Notes: generated from the letters alone by a model not told the origin. DNA of 64,000 nt from Candidatus Binatia bacterium (GCA_951813575.1 OX638375.1:3818752-3882751), one strand, 5' to 3'. Shown: positions 27,506-36,550, counted from the stretch's first letter. Made by a program: numbers and translations.

Positions 27506-28603
27506 TCACTCTCCATCCAGCTTCCTATGCAGCCACCGCAGGATCGTCGGGAACACGTCCGGCGACTCGCCCATGTGGCCGCCGGGGAAGAGGCGCATGG
27601 CCTTGGGGCTGCCGCACTCCAGCAGCATGAAGAAGTCCTCGATGGGGACCTGGAGGTCGTCCTTGCCGTTGACCAGGAGCATGGGGGCGCAGGGTTTGTC
27701 GAGCAGGCCCTGGTCCTTGAGGGAGAGGATGGGCATGACCTCGCAGAGCTCGTCGAAGGTCCGCTTGCCGAACAGGTTGGCGCGGGCCTCGATGAGGTCG
27801 AACAGGTAGGACGAGGCGTTGCGGGAACGTTGCTGCCATTCAGGCTGGAAGAACCCGTGGATGCCGCCGCCCCAGTTGACCGCGGCGCGCAGCCGTTCCG
27901 GCTCCACGTGGGCGAGCTTGGTGGACCAGTAGCCGCCGAAGCTGGCGCCCAGGGCGGCGATGCGGGACGCGTCCACTTCCGGCCGGGTCACCAGGTAGTC
28001 CAACGCCGTGCTGTAGACCTCGTGGGCGGTGTCGGACGCGAGCACCGGGGACTCGCCGGTGCCGGGGCTGTCCATGATGAAGCAGCCCCAGTCCTCCGCC
28101 AGCATGGACTCCACGAAATTGTGGCGGTCCTCCTTCCAGTTGTCGATGCCGCCCCAGTGCATGATGACCGGCGCCGGCCGCCGGGCCGGAAGGCGCAGGT
28201 AGCCCACCACCTGCTTGTCCCGCAGGGGCAGCGCGATGCGCTCCAGCGGCGGGTCGAAGTAGCGCGACGCGGCCAGGTAGTTCTCGATGGTCTTGCGGTA
28301 CGCTTCCTGCTTGCCGGGAGAGCTGGGGAAGGGGTGGCGCGCGGTGCCGTAGTAGCCGGCGGCCTGGAAGTAGGCCTCTTTCGCCTGGTCTTTCTGCTCC
28401 CGGGCCTCCGCGTCCCTGGCCGCCTGCTCCCAGCGGGCTCCGGGCCGGCTCCAGGCCTCGGCCCAGTGGTCGGCGTCCAGACCGTTCAGCTCGGCCAGCA
28501 CGCCTTCGGCCTCGGCCCCATCCATGAGGTGAAACGGGCTGCGCCTGCCCACGCGTTTGCGTATGCGGTCCTTGATTTCGTCGAGAGTTGCGGCTTCCGC
28601 CAT
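27506..28603 (-). CDS. Alpha/beta hydrolase, FrsA / dihydropseudooxynicotine hydrolase-like
   Basis: A 365-residue hydrolase with a long N-terminal helical cap. The nucleophile elbow is GASFGGYW, the acid lies in MLLVNGKDDLQVP and the histidine in FPGGHMGES. GWGCFIMDSPGTGESP-like text (WGCFIMDSPGTGESPV) forms the oxyanion region. The architecture matches C-C bond hydrolases and esterases of the DUF1100 group. GGAGG lies nine bases before ATG 28603. The substrate is unknown. It is divergent from the VapBC operator. Confidence 0.82.
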   Translation of the reverse strand: MAEAATLDEIKDRIRKRVGRRSPFHLMDGAEAEGVLAELNGLDADHWAEAWSRPGARWEQAARDAEAREQKDQAKEAYFQAAGYYGTARHPFPSSPGKQEAYRKTIENYLAASRYFDPPLERIALPLRDKQVVGYLRLPARRPAPVIMHWGGIDNWKEDRHNFVESMLAEDWGCFIMDSPGTGESPVLASDTAHEVYSTALDYLVTRPEVDASRIAALGASFGGYWSTKLAHVEPERLRAAVNWGGGIHGFFQPEWQQRSRNASSYLFDLIEARANLFGKRTFDELCEVMPILSLKDQGLLDKPCAPMLLVNGKDDLQVPIEDFFMLLECGSPKAMRLFPGGHMGESPDVFPTILRWLHRKLDGE

Positions 28604-28703
28604 GATTGAGTCCTCCGGGTTGCCAGTGGTGTGTTGTACCTGATGAATATGCACAGGAATTCTGCCGCGGGCAACGGGCGGCCGCTGGCATGTTGGCGTC
28701 CGG

Positions 28704-28737
28704 AATATTATATGGGTGGCCCATATCGATTAATATT
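28704..28737 (+). promoter_or_regulatory. Nested palindromic operator of the VapBC-type operon
   Basis: ATATGGG (28710-28716) and CCCATAT (28720-28726) form a perfect 7-bp inverted repeat with a 3-nt spacer. AATATTA (28704-28710) and TAATATT (28731-28737) form an outer pair. It ends seven bases before the antitoxin ATG, the usual place for autoregulation by the toxin-antitoxin complex. Confidence 0.7.
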
Positions 28738-28743
28738 GCTACT

Positions 28744-29001
28744 ATGGCAATCATGAAGACGACGGTCGACATCCACGACGAGCTGTTGGCGCGCGCAAGA
28801 CGACACGCGAAGAATACGGGCCGCCCGCTGCGCGCGGTGGTCGAGGATGGTCTTCGTCGGGTGCTCGCGGCACCGGAATCCCCCCGCTCATACCGGTTGC
28901 CCGACATGAGCGAGGGAGATCCGGGCGCGGCCGATCCGCTCGAAGCGTATTCGTGGCAGGACCTGCGCGGCTTGATCTATGGAGAGCCGGAGTCGTCGTG
29001 A
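28744..29001 (+). CDS. vapB: VapB-type antitoxin, ribbon-helix-helix
   Basis: An 85-residue antitoxin: [41 protein letters not shown] is a ribbon-helix-helix DNA-binding domain, and the following proline-rich tail with [16 protein letters not shown] is the toxin-binding part. Its stop overlaps the toxin GTG by four bases. It should repress from the operator immediately upstream and neutralise the PIN toxin. Confidence 0.8.
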   Translation: MAIMKTTVDIHDELLARARRHAKNTGRPLRAVVEDGLRRVLAAPESPRSYRLPDMSEGDPGAADPLEAYSWQDLRGLIYGEPESS

Positions 29002-29441
29002 TCGCGGTCGATACCAACGTGCTCGTTTACGCGCATCGTCGGGAATCGGATCTGCACGATGCCGCGTTCGCCGTCGTGCGGGGTCTGGCCGAAGGAGACC
29101 GGGCATGGGCGATTCCCTGGCCCTGCTGTTACGAGTTCCTGAGCGTCGTGACCAATCGCCGGATCTGGAAGGAAGCGGCCACCCCGTCCGCCCGCGCCTG
29201 GCGGCAACTCGAAGCCTGGACGGCGTCACCGTCCAATCGCCTTCTCGGAGAGACCGACGACTTCCTGGATATATTGGGTGGGCTCGTACAACGACCGCGG
29301 GTGCGAGGCGCCACCGTGCACGACGCGCGGGTCGCCGCCATCTGTCTTGCCCACGGCGCCGAGGCGCTGCTCACGCGGGACCGGGATTTTGCCCTGTTTC
29401 CGGAGCTCACCACACGGGATCCCTTCCGCCGTCGTACTTGA
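28998..29441 (+). CDS. vapC: VapC-type PIN toxin
   Basis: A 147-residue PIN RNase starting at the GTG of a GTGA overlap: [33 protein letters not shown], and [25 protein letters not shown] provide the conserved acidic residues. It pairs with the ribbon-helix-helix protein upstream. VapC enzymes cut tRNA or rRNA; the target here is unknown. Confidence 0.87.
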   Translation: MIAVDTNVLVYAHRRESDLHDAAFAVVRGLAEGDRAWAIPWPCCYEFLSVVTNRRIWKEAATPSARAWRQLEAWTASPSNRLLGETDDFLDILGGLVQRPRVRGATVHDARVAAICLAHGAEALLTRDRDFALFPELTTRDPFRRRT

Positions 29442-29582
29442 TACGTCGCGCACAAGCGTGGCAGGCGGCGCGACTTGCCGATGGCCTTCCTGCGCGTAAG
29501 GGAATGCGTTCCGCTCCACTGCCGTTCGGTTGAGAATATCACGATTTCGTAATACAGAAGAAGTCCATCGGGTTGGACGGAC

Positions 29583-29915
29583 ATGACGAAAGAGGACCAT
29601 TACATCCAGGGCATGGAGGCGTATGCCGATGACCGGTTGGAGGAGGCCGTCGAGTCGTACACGAAGGCTCTGGCCGACGATCCCGACTACGCCGACGCGC
29701 TGCATGCCCTGGGGATGGCGTACGCGAGTCTGGAACGCCTGGACGAGGCCATCGAAACGGGCAAGCGCCTGATCGAGGTGAGCCCCGACGATGAGCTTGC
29801 CTACACGAGCCTTTCCATCTTCTACCAGCGCAAGGGGATGATCGAGGAGGCCGAAGCCGTCGGCGCCAAGGCCAGGACCCTGGGGTGGAAACGGCAGCTC
29901 GCCGAGAACAAGTAG
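29583..29915 (+). CDS. Small tetratricopeptide-repeat protein
   Basis: A 110-residue protein that is nearly all TPR. About three helix-turn-helix units are seen (AVESYTKALADDPDYADAL, AIETGKRLIEVSPDDELA, YQRKGMIEEAEAVGAKAR). No signal peptide or transmembrane segment. It lies 79 bp before the MoxR-type gene and may be a scaffold for that cluster, but TPR proteins of this size have many roles. Confidence 0.8.
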   Translation: MTKEDHYIQGMEAYADDRLEEAVESYTKALADDPDYADALHALGMAYASLERLDEAIETGKRLIEVSPDDELAYTSLSIFYQRKGMIEEAEAVGAKARTLGWKRQLAENK

Positions 29916-29994
29916 CCGCCGCGGCCCGTAGCGCCGTGGGCGCGTGCGAATCCGCACTCACAAACACGGGGCCGTCCGCGAAGAAGGGATACGC

Positions 29995-30927
29995 ATGAAT
30001 CTGGACAGCATTACCGTCGAATCGATCCGTGATTCCCTGAGGGAGCGCAAGTACATCTGCGACCGGAGCCTCGCCACCGTGGTCTACCTCTCGGTGCGGC
30101 TGGGGAAGCCGATCCTGCTGGAAGGGGAGGCGGGCGTGGGCAAGACCGAGATCGCCAAGGTGCTCGCCGACGTGCTGCAGACACGGCTGATCCGGCTCCA
30201 GTGCTACGAGGGTCTGGACTCCAACACCGCCCTCTACGAGTGGAACTATCCCAAGCAGATGCTGCGCATCAAGCTCGAGGAAATCGGTTCCCGGGACCGG
30301 GAGTCGGTGGAGACCGAGATCTTCTCCGAAGACTACCTCATCAGCCGGCCGCTGCTGGATGCCATCCGCACCGACGGCGCCGAGCCCCCGGTGCTGCTCA
30401 TCGACGAGATCGACCGCGCCGACATGGAGTTCGAGGCGTTCCTTCTGGAGGTGCTGTCGGACTTCCAGATCAGTATCCCGGAGGTGGGCACCATCCGGGC
30501 GGACAAGCGGCCCTACGTGTTCCTCACCTCCAACCGCACCCGGGAGATCCACGACGCGCTCAAGCGGCGCTGCCTCTACCACTGGATCGAGTACCCCACC
30601 TTCGACAAGGAGTACGAGATCATCATGACCAAGTATCCGGAGGTCCAGAAGGTCATGGCCGAGCAGATCTGCGCGTTCATGCAGCAGGTGCGGCAGATGA
30701 ACTTCTACAAGCGTCCGGGAGTGGCGGAGACCCTGGACTGGGCGTCGGCGCTGCTGCTGCTGAACCGGGCCGAGCTGGATCCGGAGATCGTGAAGGAGAC
30801 GGTGGGCTGCGTGTTCAAGTACCGCGAGGACCTGCACCACCTGGAGGAAGAGCTGTCCGGCGACAAGCTCGACATGGACCGCATCCTCAAGGAGCCGGCC
30901 ACGGTGGTGGGCGGCAACGCCCAGTAG
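29995..30927 (+). CDS. MoxR-family AAA ATPase, CoxD-like
   Basis: A 310-residue AAA+ ATPase: Walker A LLEGEAGVGKTEIAK near residue 40, Walker B VLLIDEIDRADMEFEAFLLE near 135, sensor-1 LTSNRTREIHDALKRRC. With the VWA protein 26 bp downstream this is the MoxR/VWA chaperone pair. The pair plus XdhC-family genes is the CoxD-CoxE-CoxF arrangement used to insert the sulfurated Mo-Cu or Mo cofactor into molybdenum hydroxylases. ATG at 29995, with AAGG about ten bases upstream, gives the conserved start. Confidence 0.88.
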   Translation: MNLDSITVESIRDSLRERKYICDRSLATVVYLSVRLGKPILLEGEAGVGKTEIAKVLADVLQTRLIRLQCYEGLDSNTALYEWNYPKQMLRIKLEEIGSRDRESVETEIFSEDYLISRPLLDAIRTDGAEPPVLLIDEIDRADMEFEAFLLEVLSDFQISIPEVGTIRADKRPYVFLTSNRTREIHDALKRRCLYHWIEYPTFDKEYEIIMTKYPEVQKVMAEQICAFMQQVRQMNFYKRPGVAETLDWASALLLLNRAELDPEIVKETVGCVFKYREDLHHLEEELSGDKLDMDRILKEPATVVGGNAQ

Positions 30928-30952
30928 CCGCCCGGCCGGCCCGGACCTTCCC

Positions 30953-32173
30953 ATGGCGAGAGAGCTGAACGAAGAAGACATCGTCCGCGCGGTGGAGCGT
31001 TACAAGCCGCTGCGGGGACAGGGCACGCTGGCGAACACGCTCATGTTCGGCCGGGTGCTCAAGGACCTGGGTTTCCGCATGGGACTGAGCCAGGTCATCG
31101 ACGCCAACCGCTCCATGCCGCTCATCGACATCCGGAGCCGGCCGGATTTCCATCGGGCGCTGGCCGCCAACATGCTCCACGACCACGAGGACATCGAGCT
31201 CTTCGACCAGGTGTTCGAGGCGTTCTGGCAGGGCGACGCGGAGATCGAAGACGGCATCGAAACCATGGAGGTGCCGGCCCAGAGCCCGGACGAGGCGCTG
31301 GAGTCGTCGGACGACAGCGGCGGCACCGTGGAGGAGACCCTCGCCGAGCAGGAGGGCGCCGGCGACGACAGCCCCATGGACCCGGACCCGCTGATGGTGC
31401 CCACCTACAGCCCCAACGAGCAGCTCAACGAGAAGGACTTCAGCGAGATGGGCATCGAGGAGAGCCGGGCCGTGACCCAGGCCATCCTGCTGATCGCCTC
31501 CAAGATCGCCACCCAGGTGAGCCGGCGCAAGAAGCGGGCGCGCCGGGGTACCGAGATCGATCCCCGGGGCACCATGCGCCGCAACATCAAGTACGGCGGC
31601 GAGCTGGTGGAGCTGGTGGCGCGCAAGCGCCGCATCAAGAAGACCCGGGTGGTGCTCCTGTGCGACGTGAGCGGTTCCATGGACTGCTACAGCCGCTTCC
31701 TGATCCAGTTCATGTACGGCCTGCAGAACGAGCTTTGGGGCGTGGAGACCTTCGTCTTCAGCACCACCCTGAGCCGCATCACCCACCTGATCCGCACCAA
31801 GAACATCGGCAACGCGCTGGAGAAGATCTCCAAGAGCGTGCTGGGGTGGTCGGGCGGCACCAACATCGGACGGTCGCTGGAGATCTTCAACCGCGACTTC
31901 GCGGTCAGCATGGTCACCCACCGCACCGTGGTGGTGGTCATCAGCGACGGCTGGGACCGGGGCGACGTGGGCGTGCTGGAACGGCAGATGCAGGCCCTCA
32001 AGCGGCGCTGCGGCAAGATCATCTGGCTCAATCCGTTGCTGGCCAGCGAGAACTACGAGCCCCTGTGCAAGGGCATGCAGGCGGCGCTGCCGTACCTGGA
32101 CCTGTTCCTTTCGGCGCACAACGCCAACAGCCTGGTCCACCTCGGCCACACCATGCGCAGGCTGGTGGCCTAG
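30953..32173 (+). CDS. VWA domain-containing CoxE-like protein
   Basis: A 406-residue protein. The N-terminal helical part is followed by an acidic linker (residues ~105-150, rich in E, D and S) and a C-terminal von Willebrand A domain with MIDAS motif LLCDVSGSMDCYSRF, then WSGGTNIG and VVVISDGWDRGD. CoxE-type proteins work with the MoxR ATPase as a metalloprotein maturation machine. Acting in the cytoplasm is inferred from the absence of a signal peptide. Confidence 0.87.
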   Translation: MARELNEEDIVRAVERYKPLRGQGTLANTLMFGRVLKDLGFRMGLSQVIDANRSMPLIDIRSRPDFHRALAANMLHDHEDIELFDQVFEAFWQGDAEIEDGIETMEVPAQSPDEALESSDDSGGTVEETLAEQEGAGDDSPMDPDPLMVPTYSPNEQLNEKDFSEMGIEESRAVTQAILLIASKIATQVSRRKKRARRGTEIDPRGTMRRNIKYGGELVELVARKRRIKKTRVVLLCDVSGSMDCYSRFLIQFMYGLQNELWGVETFVFSTTLSRITHLIRTKNIGNALEKISKSVLGWSGGTNIGRSLEIFNRDFAVSMVTHRTVVVVISDGWDRGDVGVLERQMQALKRRCGKIIWLNPLLASENYEPLCKGMQAALPYLDLFLSAHNANSLVHLGHTMRRLVA

Positions 32174-32215
32174 GGGCGGAAGGCGGAACGGGCCGGGCGC
32201 GGCAAGGAGGCATCC

Positions 32216-32545
32216 ATGGAAAACATCTACGATGACGTCAAGGAGTTCCTCGACCAGGGCGAGACCGTGGCGGTGGCCACCATCGTCTCCACCAAGGGCT
32301 CGACGCCGCGGGAGGTGGGGGCCAAGATGGTGGTGACGGCCTGGGGCGAGATCCTCGGGACCATCGGCGGAGGTTGCGGCGAGGCCGACGTCCGGCGCGA
32401 GGCCATCGAGGTGGTGCGCACCCGCAAGCCCCGCACCGTGCGCGTGGACCTGCTGGACGACATCTCCTCCGACAGCCCGGCGGTGTGCGGCGGCATCATG
32501 AACGTCTTCATCGATCCCTGGTGGAAGGACGAGGAGAGCGACTGA
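32216..32545 (+). CDS. XdhC/CoxF N-terminal domain protein
   Basis: A 109-residue stand-alone XdhC-CoxI N-domain: VAVATIVSTKGSTPREVGAKM, then GTIGGGCGEADV and CGGIMNVFIDP. The two cysteines in GGGC and VCGG are those implicated in molybdenum cofactor binding or sulfuration by XdhC. In many relatives this domain is fused to the Rossmann domain encoded by the next gene, so the function appears split over two polypeptides. GGAGGCATCC precedes the ATG. Confidence 0.85.
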   Translation: MENIYDDVKEFLDQGETVAVATIVSTKGSTPREVGAKMVVTAWGEILGTIGGGCGEADVRREAIEVVRTRKPRTVRVDLLDDISSDSPAVCGGIMNVFIDPWWKDEESD

Positions 32546-32601
32546 GGTATCCGGACGGGAACGCCGGACGGATGGCCGGTGGGCCACAAGGTCGGGAATG
32601 A

Positions 32602-33375
32602 ATGGACGCACTGGTTCAAGAGCTGATCAAGATCAAGAGTGAGGGCGCCGGCGCGGTGCTCATCACCGTAGTGGAGTCCCAGGGACTGGACGGGCTCGAC
32701 AGCGGCGACAAGTGCCTGGTCCGCGACGGGCGGATCGTCCTGGGCGAGGTGAACGACGGGGATCTCGAGCAGACCTTGCTTCGTGAGGCGTCCGAGCGGC
32801 TCTCGGACGAGCATTCCCGGCTGGTGTCCGTGGAGACCGCGTCGGGAGGGCAGGCGGACGTCTTCTTCGAGGTGATGCCGTCGCCGCCCAAGCTCATCGT
32901 CGTCGGAGCCGGGCACATCGCCGTGCCGCTGGTCAAGATCGCCAAGCTCATGGACTACCACGTGGTGGTCATCGACGACCGAATCCTGTTCGCCAACCGC
33001 GAGCGCTTCCCCGATGCCGACGAGGTAATAGTGGGGGACATGGCCGAGACCGTGAAGGCGCTCGACATCACGCCCACCACCTACGTCGTGCTCATCACCC
33101 GCGGCCACAAGTACGACGAGCCGTGCCTGCGCGAGCTGCTGGACCGGCCGGCCAAGTACATCGGCATGATCGGCAGCAAGCGGCGCATCAAGGCGTGCTT
33201 CGAGCGGTTCAAGGAGGAGGAGTACGTTTCGGAGGAACTCATCTCCCGGGTCTATGCACCCATCGGGCTCGACATCGCTACCGAGACTCCGGAGGAGATC
33301 GCGCTGGGCATCCTGGGCGAGATCATCAAGGTCCGCCGCGGCGGCAAGGCGCAGTCGCTCTCCCGGAAGCGGTGA
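32602..33375 (+). CDS. XdhC family protein with Rossmann domain
   Basis: A 257-residue protein with a divergent N-terminal XdhC-like half (no GGGC motif) and a C-terminal Rossmann-type XdhC domain: LIVVGAGHIAVPLVKIAKLM, VVVIDDR, then YIGMIGSKRRIKACFERF and PIGLDIATETPEEIALGILGEII. It should act with the preceding N-domain protein in maturing a molybdenum hydroxylase. Its stop overlaps the next gene's GTG by four bases. Confidence 0.87.
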   Translation: MDALVQELIKIKSEGAGAVLITVVESQGLDGLDSGDKCLVRDGRIVLGEVNDGDLEQTLLREASERLSDEHSRLVSVETASGGQADVFFEVMPSPPKLIVVGAGHIAVPLVKIAKLMDYHVVVIDDRILFANRERFPDADEVIVGDMAETVKALDITPTTYVVLITRGHKYDEPCLRELLDRPAKYIGMIGSKRRIKACFERFKEEEYVSEELISRVYAPIGLDIATETPEEIALGILGEIIKVRRGGKAQSLSRKR

Positions 33376-33803
33376 GCCGCTCCGGCGAAATCCGGGTGAC
33401 CGGGGTGGTGTTCTCGGATCTGGGCCGGGCCGGAGCATTCCTGGGCATCGACTGGGTGCGGGACGCCGTCAGGGAACGGGTCGGCTTCGATCCCTATCCC
33501 GGCACATTGAACGTGCGCGCGCGCGGCGCCGATGCGGACCGTTGGGAGCAGGTCCGGCGCCACGGCGTGAAGATCCTGCTGCCGTCGCCGGATCCGGGTT
33601 TCTGCAACGCCTTCCTGTTCACCGGCTCCCTGGAGGGATGGGAGTCTCGATCCGGATCGCGTGAAAGGATCGCGGTGGTGGTCCCGGAGGTGAAGGAATA
33701 CCCCGCCGACAAACTGGAGATCATCGCCGCGGTTTCGCTGAAGCAGACCCGTTCGGTGCGGGACGGCGACGAGTTGACCGTGGTTTTCGATCGGGCGCCG
33801 TGA
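33372..33803 (+). CDS. DUF120 protein, CTP-dependent riboflavin kinase-like
   Basis: A 143-residue protein with the DUF120 pattern: VTGVVFSDLGRAGAFLGIDWV, VGFDPYPGTLNVRA, and the C-terminal EYPADKLEIIAAVSLKQ then VRDGDELTVVF. The family is best known as the archaeal CTP-dependent riboflavin kinase, which makes FMN. The start is a GTG overlapping the XdhC stop (GTGA), so the genes are coupled. UbiX follows 34 bp later and uses FMN, so a local FMN supply is an attractive inference. The kinase activity itself is not established for bacterial members. Confidence 0.7.
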   Translation: MSRSGEIRVTGVVFSDLGRAGAFLGIDWVRDAVRERVGFDPYPGTLNVRARGADADRWEQVRRHGVKILLPSPDPGFCNAFLFTGSLEGWESRSGSRERIAVVVPEVKEYPADKLEIIAAVSLKQTRSVRDGDELTVVFDRAP

Positions 33804-33837
33804 CAGGGAACAGGGCGGTTACAGGAGGTAAGTCAGC

Positions 33838-34431
33838 ATGCGTCGTGTCATCGTAGGGTTGTCGGGGGCCACCGGGTCCATTTACGGGATCCGCATTCTC
33901 CAGGTCCTGGCGCGTCTCTCGGACGTCGAGACCCACCTGGTCATGAGCAAGGCCGCCAAGATGACCCTCCAGGTGGAAACGCCGCACTCGGTGAAGGATG
34001 TCGAGGGGATGGCGGACGTGGTGCACGATATCAACAACATCGGCGCCAGCATCGCCAGCGGATCGTTCCGCACCGCGGGCATGGTCATCGCGCCGTGCTC
34101 CATGAAGTCCATGGGCGGCATCGTGCTCTCCGTCGGCGGCGACCTTCTGGTGCGCGCCTCCGACGTGATTCTCAAGGAGCGCAAGAAGCTCGTGCTGGTG
34201 GTGCGCGAGACCCCGCTGCACCTGGGCCACCTCGAGAGCATGGCGCAGCTCACCCGCATGGGCGCGGTGATCTTCCCGCCCGTGCCCGCCTTCTACCACC
34301 GCCCCAAGACCCTGGACGACGTCATCAATCAGACCGTGGCCCGCATCCTGGACCAGTTCGAGATCGAGACCGACATGTTCCACCGGTGGGACGAGGAATC
34401 GCTGAGCCGCTATCCCGGAGACAAGGAGTAG
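33838..34431 (+). CDS. ubiX: Flavin prenyltransferase UbiX
   Basis: A 197-residue UbiX/Pad1: VIVGLSGATGSIYGIRIL (flavin phosphate site), then GSFRTAGMVIAPCSMKSM, and LVLVVRETPLHLGHLESM with the conserved RETP. UbiX joins dimethylallyl phosphate to FMN to make prenyl-FMN for UbiD-type (de)carboxylases. No UbiD is in the window. AGGAGG precedes the ATG. Confidence 0.94.
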   Translation: MRRVIVGLSGATGSIYGIRILQVLARLSDVETHLVMSKAAKMTLQVETPHSVKDVEGMADVVHDINNIGASIASGSFRTAGMVIAPCSMKSMGGIVLSVGGDLLVRASDVILKERKKLVLVVRETPLHLGHLESMAQLTRMGAVIFPPVPAFYHRPKTLDDVINQTVARILDQFEIETDMFHRWDEESLSRYPGDKE

Positions 34432-34478
34432 GCGGAGGCTCGACCCCGGAGGATGACGCCTGCCGGCGGGTTTTACCT

Positions 34479-34952
34479 ATGGCCGATCTTGAGGAACAGG
34501 TCCTCGAATACCTCCGGACCCACAACACCATGACCCTCGGCACCTGCGCCGACGGGATGCCATGGAACGCCACGGTGTTCTACGCCAGCGACGGTTTCCA
34601 GCTCTACTTCTTCTCCGCGCCGGACTCGCGCCACTGCACCAACCTGGCGGCCAACCCGCGGGTGGCGGTGACGGTCCAGGAGGACTACCGGGACTGGCGC
34701 GAGATCAAGGGGATCCAGCTCGAGGGGACCGTGGATCTCGTCGATTCGGTGATCGCCAAGGGCAAGGCCATGGCGGTGTACGCGCGCAAGTACCCCGGCG
34801 TCATCAAGCTGTTCACGGACCCTTCGAGCGGGGTCTACCACCGCGCGTTTCTCAAGGTGAAGTTCTACCGGGTGGTACCGGAGACCCTGTACTACATCGA
34901 CAACCAGCAAGGGTTCGGCAAACGGCAGGAACTGGTCCTGGGGACGAGTTGA
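34479..34952 (+). CDS. Pyridoxamine 5'-phosphate oxidase-fold flavoprotein
   Basis: A 157-residue split-barrel protein. LEYLRTHNTMTLGTCADGMPWNATVFYASDG and LYFFSAPDSRHCTNLAANPRVAVTV are the FMN-binding blocks of the PNPOx-like family, and WREIKGIQLEGTV continues the barrel. ATG at 34479 is preferred; the frame is open far upstream. It lies 47 bp after ubiX. Cofactor (FMN or F420-like) and substrate are not determinable. Confidence 0.8.
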   Translation: MADLEEQVLEYLRTHNTMTLGTCADGMPWNATVFYASDGFQLYFFSAPDSRHCTNLAANPRVAVTVQEDYRDWREIKGIQLEGTVDLVDSVIAKGKAMAVYARKYPGVIKLFTDPSSGVYHRAFLKVKFYRVVPETLYYIDNQQGFGKRQELVLGTS

Positions 34953-35013
34953 CGCCGCCGGACCGGGGCTGCCGCGGCGGCCGGCGCCGCTTCGGACCAG
35001 GGAGGATCACTAC

Positions 35014-35499
35014 GTGTCACGACTAGTGGGCAAGGAAATGCCGGACGATCTGTTCGCGCTGATGAGCGGCAAGGCCGTCGAGGCGGGCAAGGTTTTCATC
35101 ATGGCCACGGTGGACGAGCAAGGTTGGTGCCACCCGGCCATGGGGTCCTATTACGAGCTGGTGGCCAAGGGCCCGGGACGCATCCATCTGGCGGTGGGCA
35201 AGAACAGCACCACGGAACGCAACCTCGTGCGCACCGGCGCCCTGACCCTGGTGGTCACCGACCACGGCCTGAACTACTATCTCAAGGGCGACGCCAGACG
35301 GACGCGCGAGCAACTGGAGGACACCCCTTTCGCGCTGTTTCAGGTGGAGCTCCACACGGTGCTGGAGGACCAGGAACAGGGGGTCACCATCGTCTCCGGC
35401 GTCCGCTACGAGTTGAACGAGAGTGACAACTCGGGATTCATGGGGCGGATCCTCGACAAGGCCCTGGCGGCGTTGACGGCCGCGCCGTGGGAGACGTAG
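35014..35499 (+). CDS. Second PNPOx-fold flavoprotein
   Basis: A 161-residue split-barrel protein: FIMATVDEQGWCHPAMGSYYELVAKGPGRIHLAVG, then STTERNLVRTGALTLVV. It is not closely similar to the preceding PNPOx protein, so this is not a recent duplication. GTG start with GGAGG nine bases upstream. It is in line with the ubiX group and may reduce or bind a product of that pathway. Confidence 0.75.
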   Translation: MSRLVGKEMPDDLFALMSGKAVEAGKVFIMATVDEQGWCHPAMGSYYELVAKGPGRIHLAVGKNSTTERNLVRTGALTLVVTDHGLNYYLKGDARRTREQLEDTPFALFQVELHTVLEDQEQGVTIVSGVRYELNESDNSGFMGRILDKALAALTAAPWET

Positions 35500-35636
35500 G
35501 GGCGGGTTTCACACCTGCCTGCGTGCGCGGACCGGCCCGCGGCTGCGCTGGCCAGCCAGCGCGGATCGTGTTAGCTATTCTGGGCAGCGGTGCGTTGCCG
35601 CCGCCGATTTCGTGAAACTTCAAGGAGGTTTGTTGT

Positions 35637-36497
35637 ATGGACCCGATCACGGACCCGATTGCCATTGACGTGCACGTGCACCTTTGCGATGAGCTGACCC
35701 TGAGCTCCAAGGGCGATCGCCCGAAGCAGATGGCGCAGTACTTCAAGCGGGAGCGCAAGCCCGTCTCCATCGACGAGATGGCGGACCAGTACCGCGAGCG
35801 CAACATGATGGCGGTGATACAGAACACCACCGACGAAACCATCACCGGGCTGACCCCGGTTCCCAACCAGCACGTGGCCGACGGCGTGAAGCGGAACCCG
35901 GACGTCTTCCTGGGCTTCGGCGTCATCGATCCGTGGCAGCAGAAGGTGGCGCTGCAGGAGATCCAGCGCATCAAGGACATGGGGCTGCACGGCGTGGGCG
36001 AGATCAACCCGGCCCGGCAGCAGTTCTTTCCCAACGACACCCGATTCTATCCCCTGTGGGAGGAATGCCAGAAGCTCGAGCTGCCGATCCTGTTCCACAG
36101 CGGCATGGCGGGCGCCGGCGCCGGCACCCCCGGCGGCATGGGCAACAAGCTCAAGTTCACCCAGCCGATCCATCTCGATGACGTGGCCGCCGATTTCCCC
36201 GAGCTGAAGATCATCTGCGCCCACCCGTCGTGGCCCTGGACGGCCGAGAGTCTCGCCATCGCCCGGCACAAGAGCAACTTCTACATCGACCTCTCGGGCT
36301 GGTCGCCCAAGTACTTCGCCGCCGAGCTGGTCCAGCAGGTGAACTCGATCCTTCAGGACAAGGCCATGTTCGGTTCCGACTGGCCGGCCATCGGCGTGGA
36401 GCGCTGGCTGGACGACTTCGAGAAGATCACCATCAAGCCCGAGGTCAAACAGAAGCTCATGCTGGACAACGCCAAGAAGTTCTTCGGCATGGACTGA
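35637..36497 (+). CDS. ACMSD-like amidohydrolase / decarboxylase
   Basis: A 286-residue TIM-barrel metalloenzyme: IDVHVHLCDE gives the HxH metal site, LPILFHSGM the third histidine, IICAHPSWPW the fourth, and MFGSDWPA the conserved aspartate. This is the amidohydrolase-related (COG2159) family that includes ACMSD and gamma-resorcylate decarboxylases. AAGGAGG precedes the ATG. Proximity to ubiX and XdhC genes suggests aromatic or heterocyclic compound breakdown, an inference only. Confidence 0.87.
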   Translation: MDPITDPIAIDVHVHLCDELTLSSKGDRPKQMAQYFKRERKPVSIDEMADQYRERNMMAVIQNTTDETITGLTPVPNQHVADGVKRNPDVFLGFGVIDPWQQKVALQEIQRIKDMGLHGVGEINPARQQFFPNDTRFYPLWEECQKLELPILFHSGMAGAGAGTPGGMGNKLKFTQPIHLDDVAADFPELKIICAHPSWPWTAESLAIARHKSNFYIDLSGWSPKYFAAELVQQVNSILQDKAMFGSDWPAIGVERWLDDFEKITIKPEVKQKLMLDNAKKFFGMD

Positions 36498-36550
36498 GCG
36501 CCGTCGACAACCGCAGGGGCGGCCCGCCGGTCGCCCCTGCATCCTTTCCA

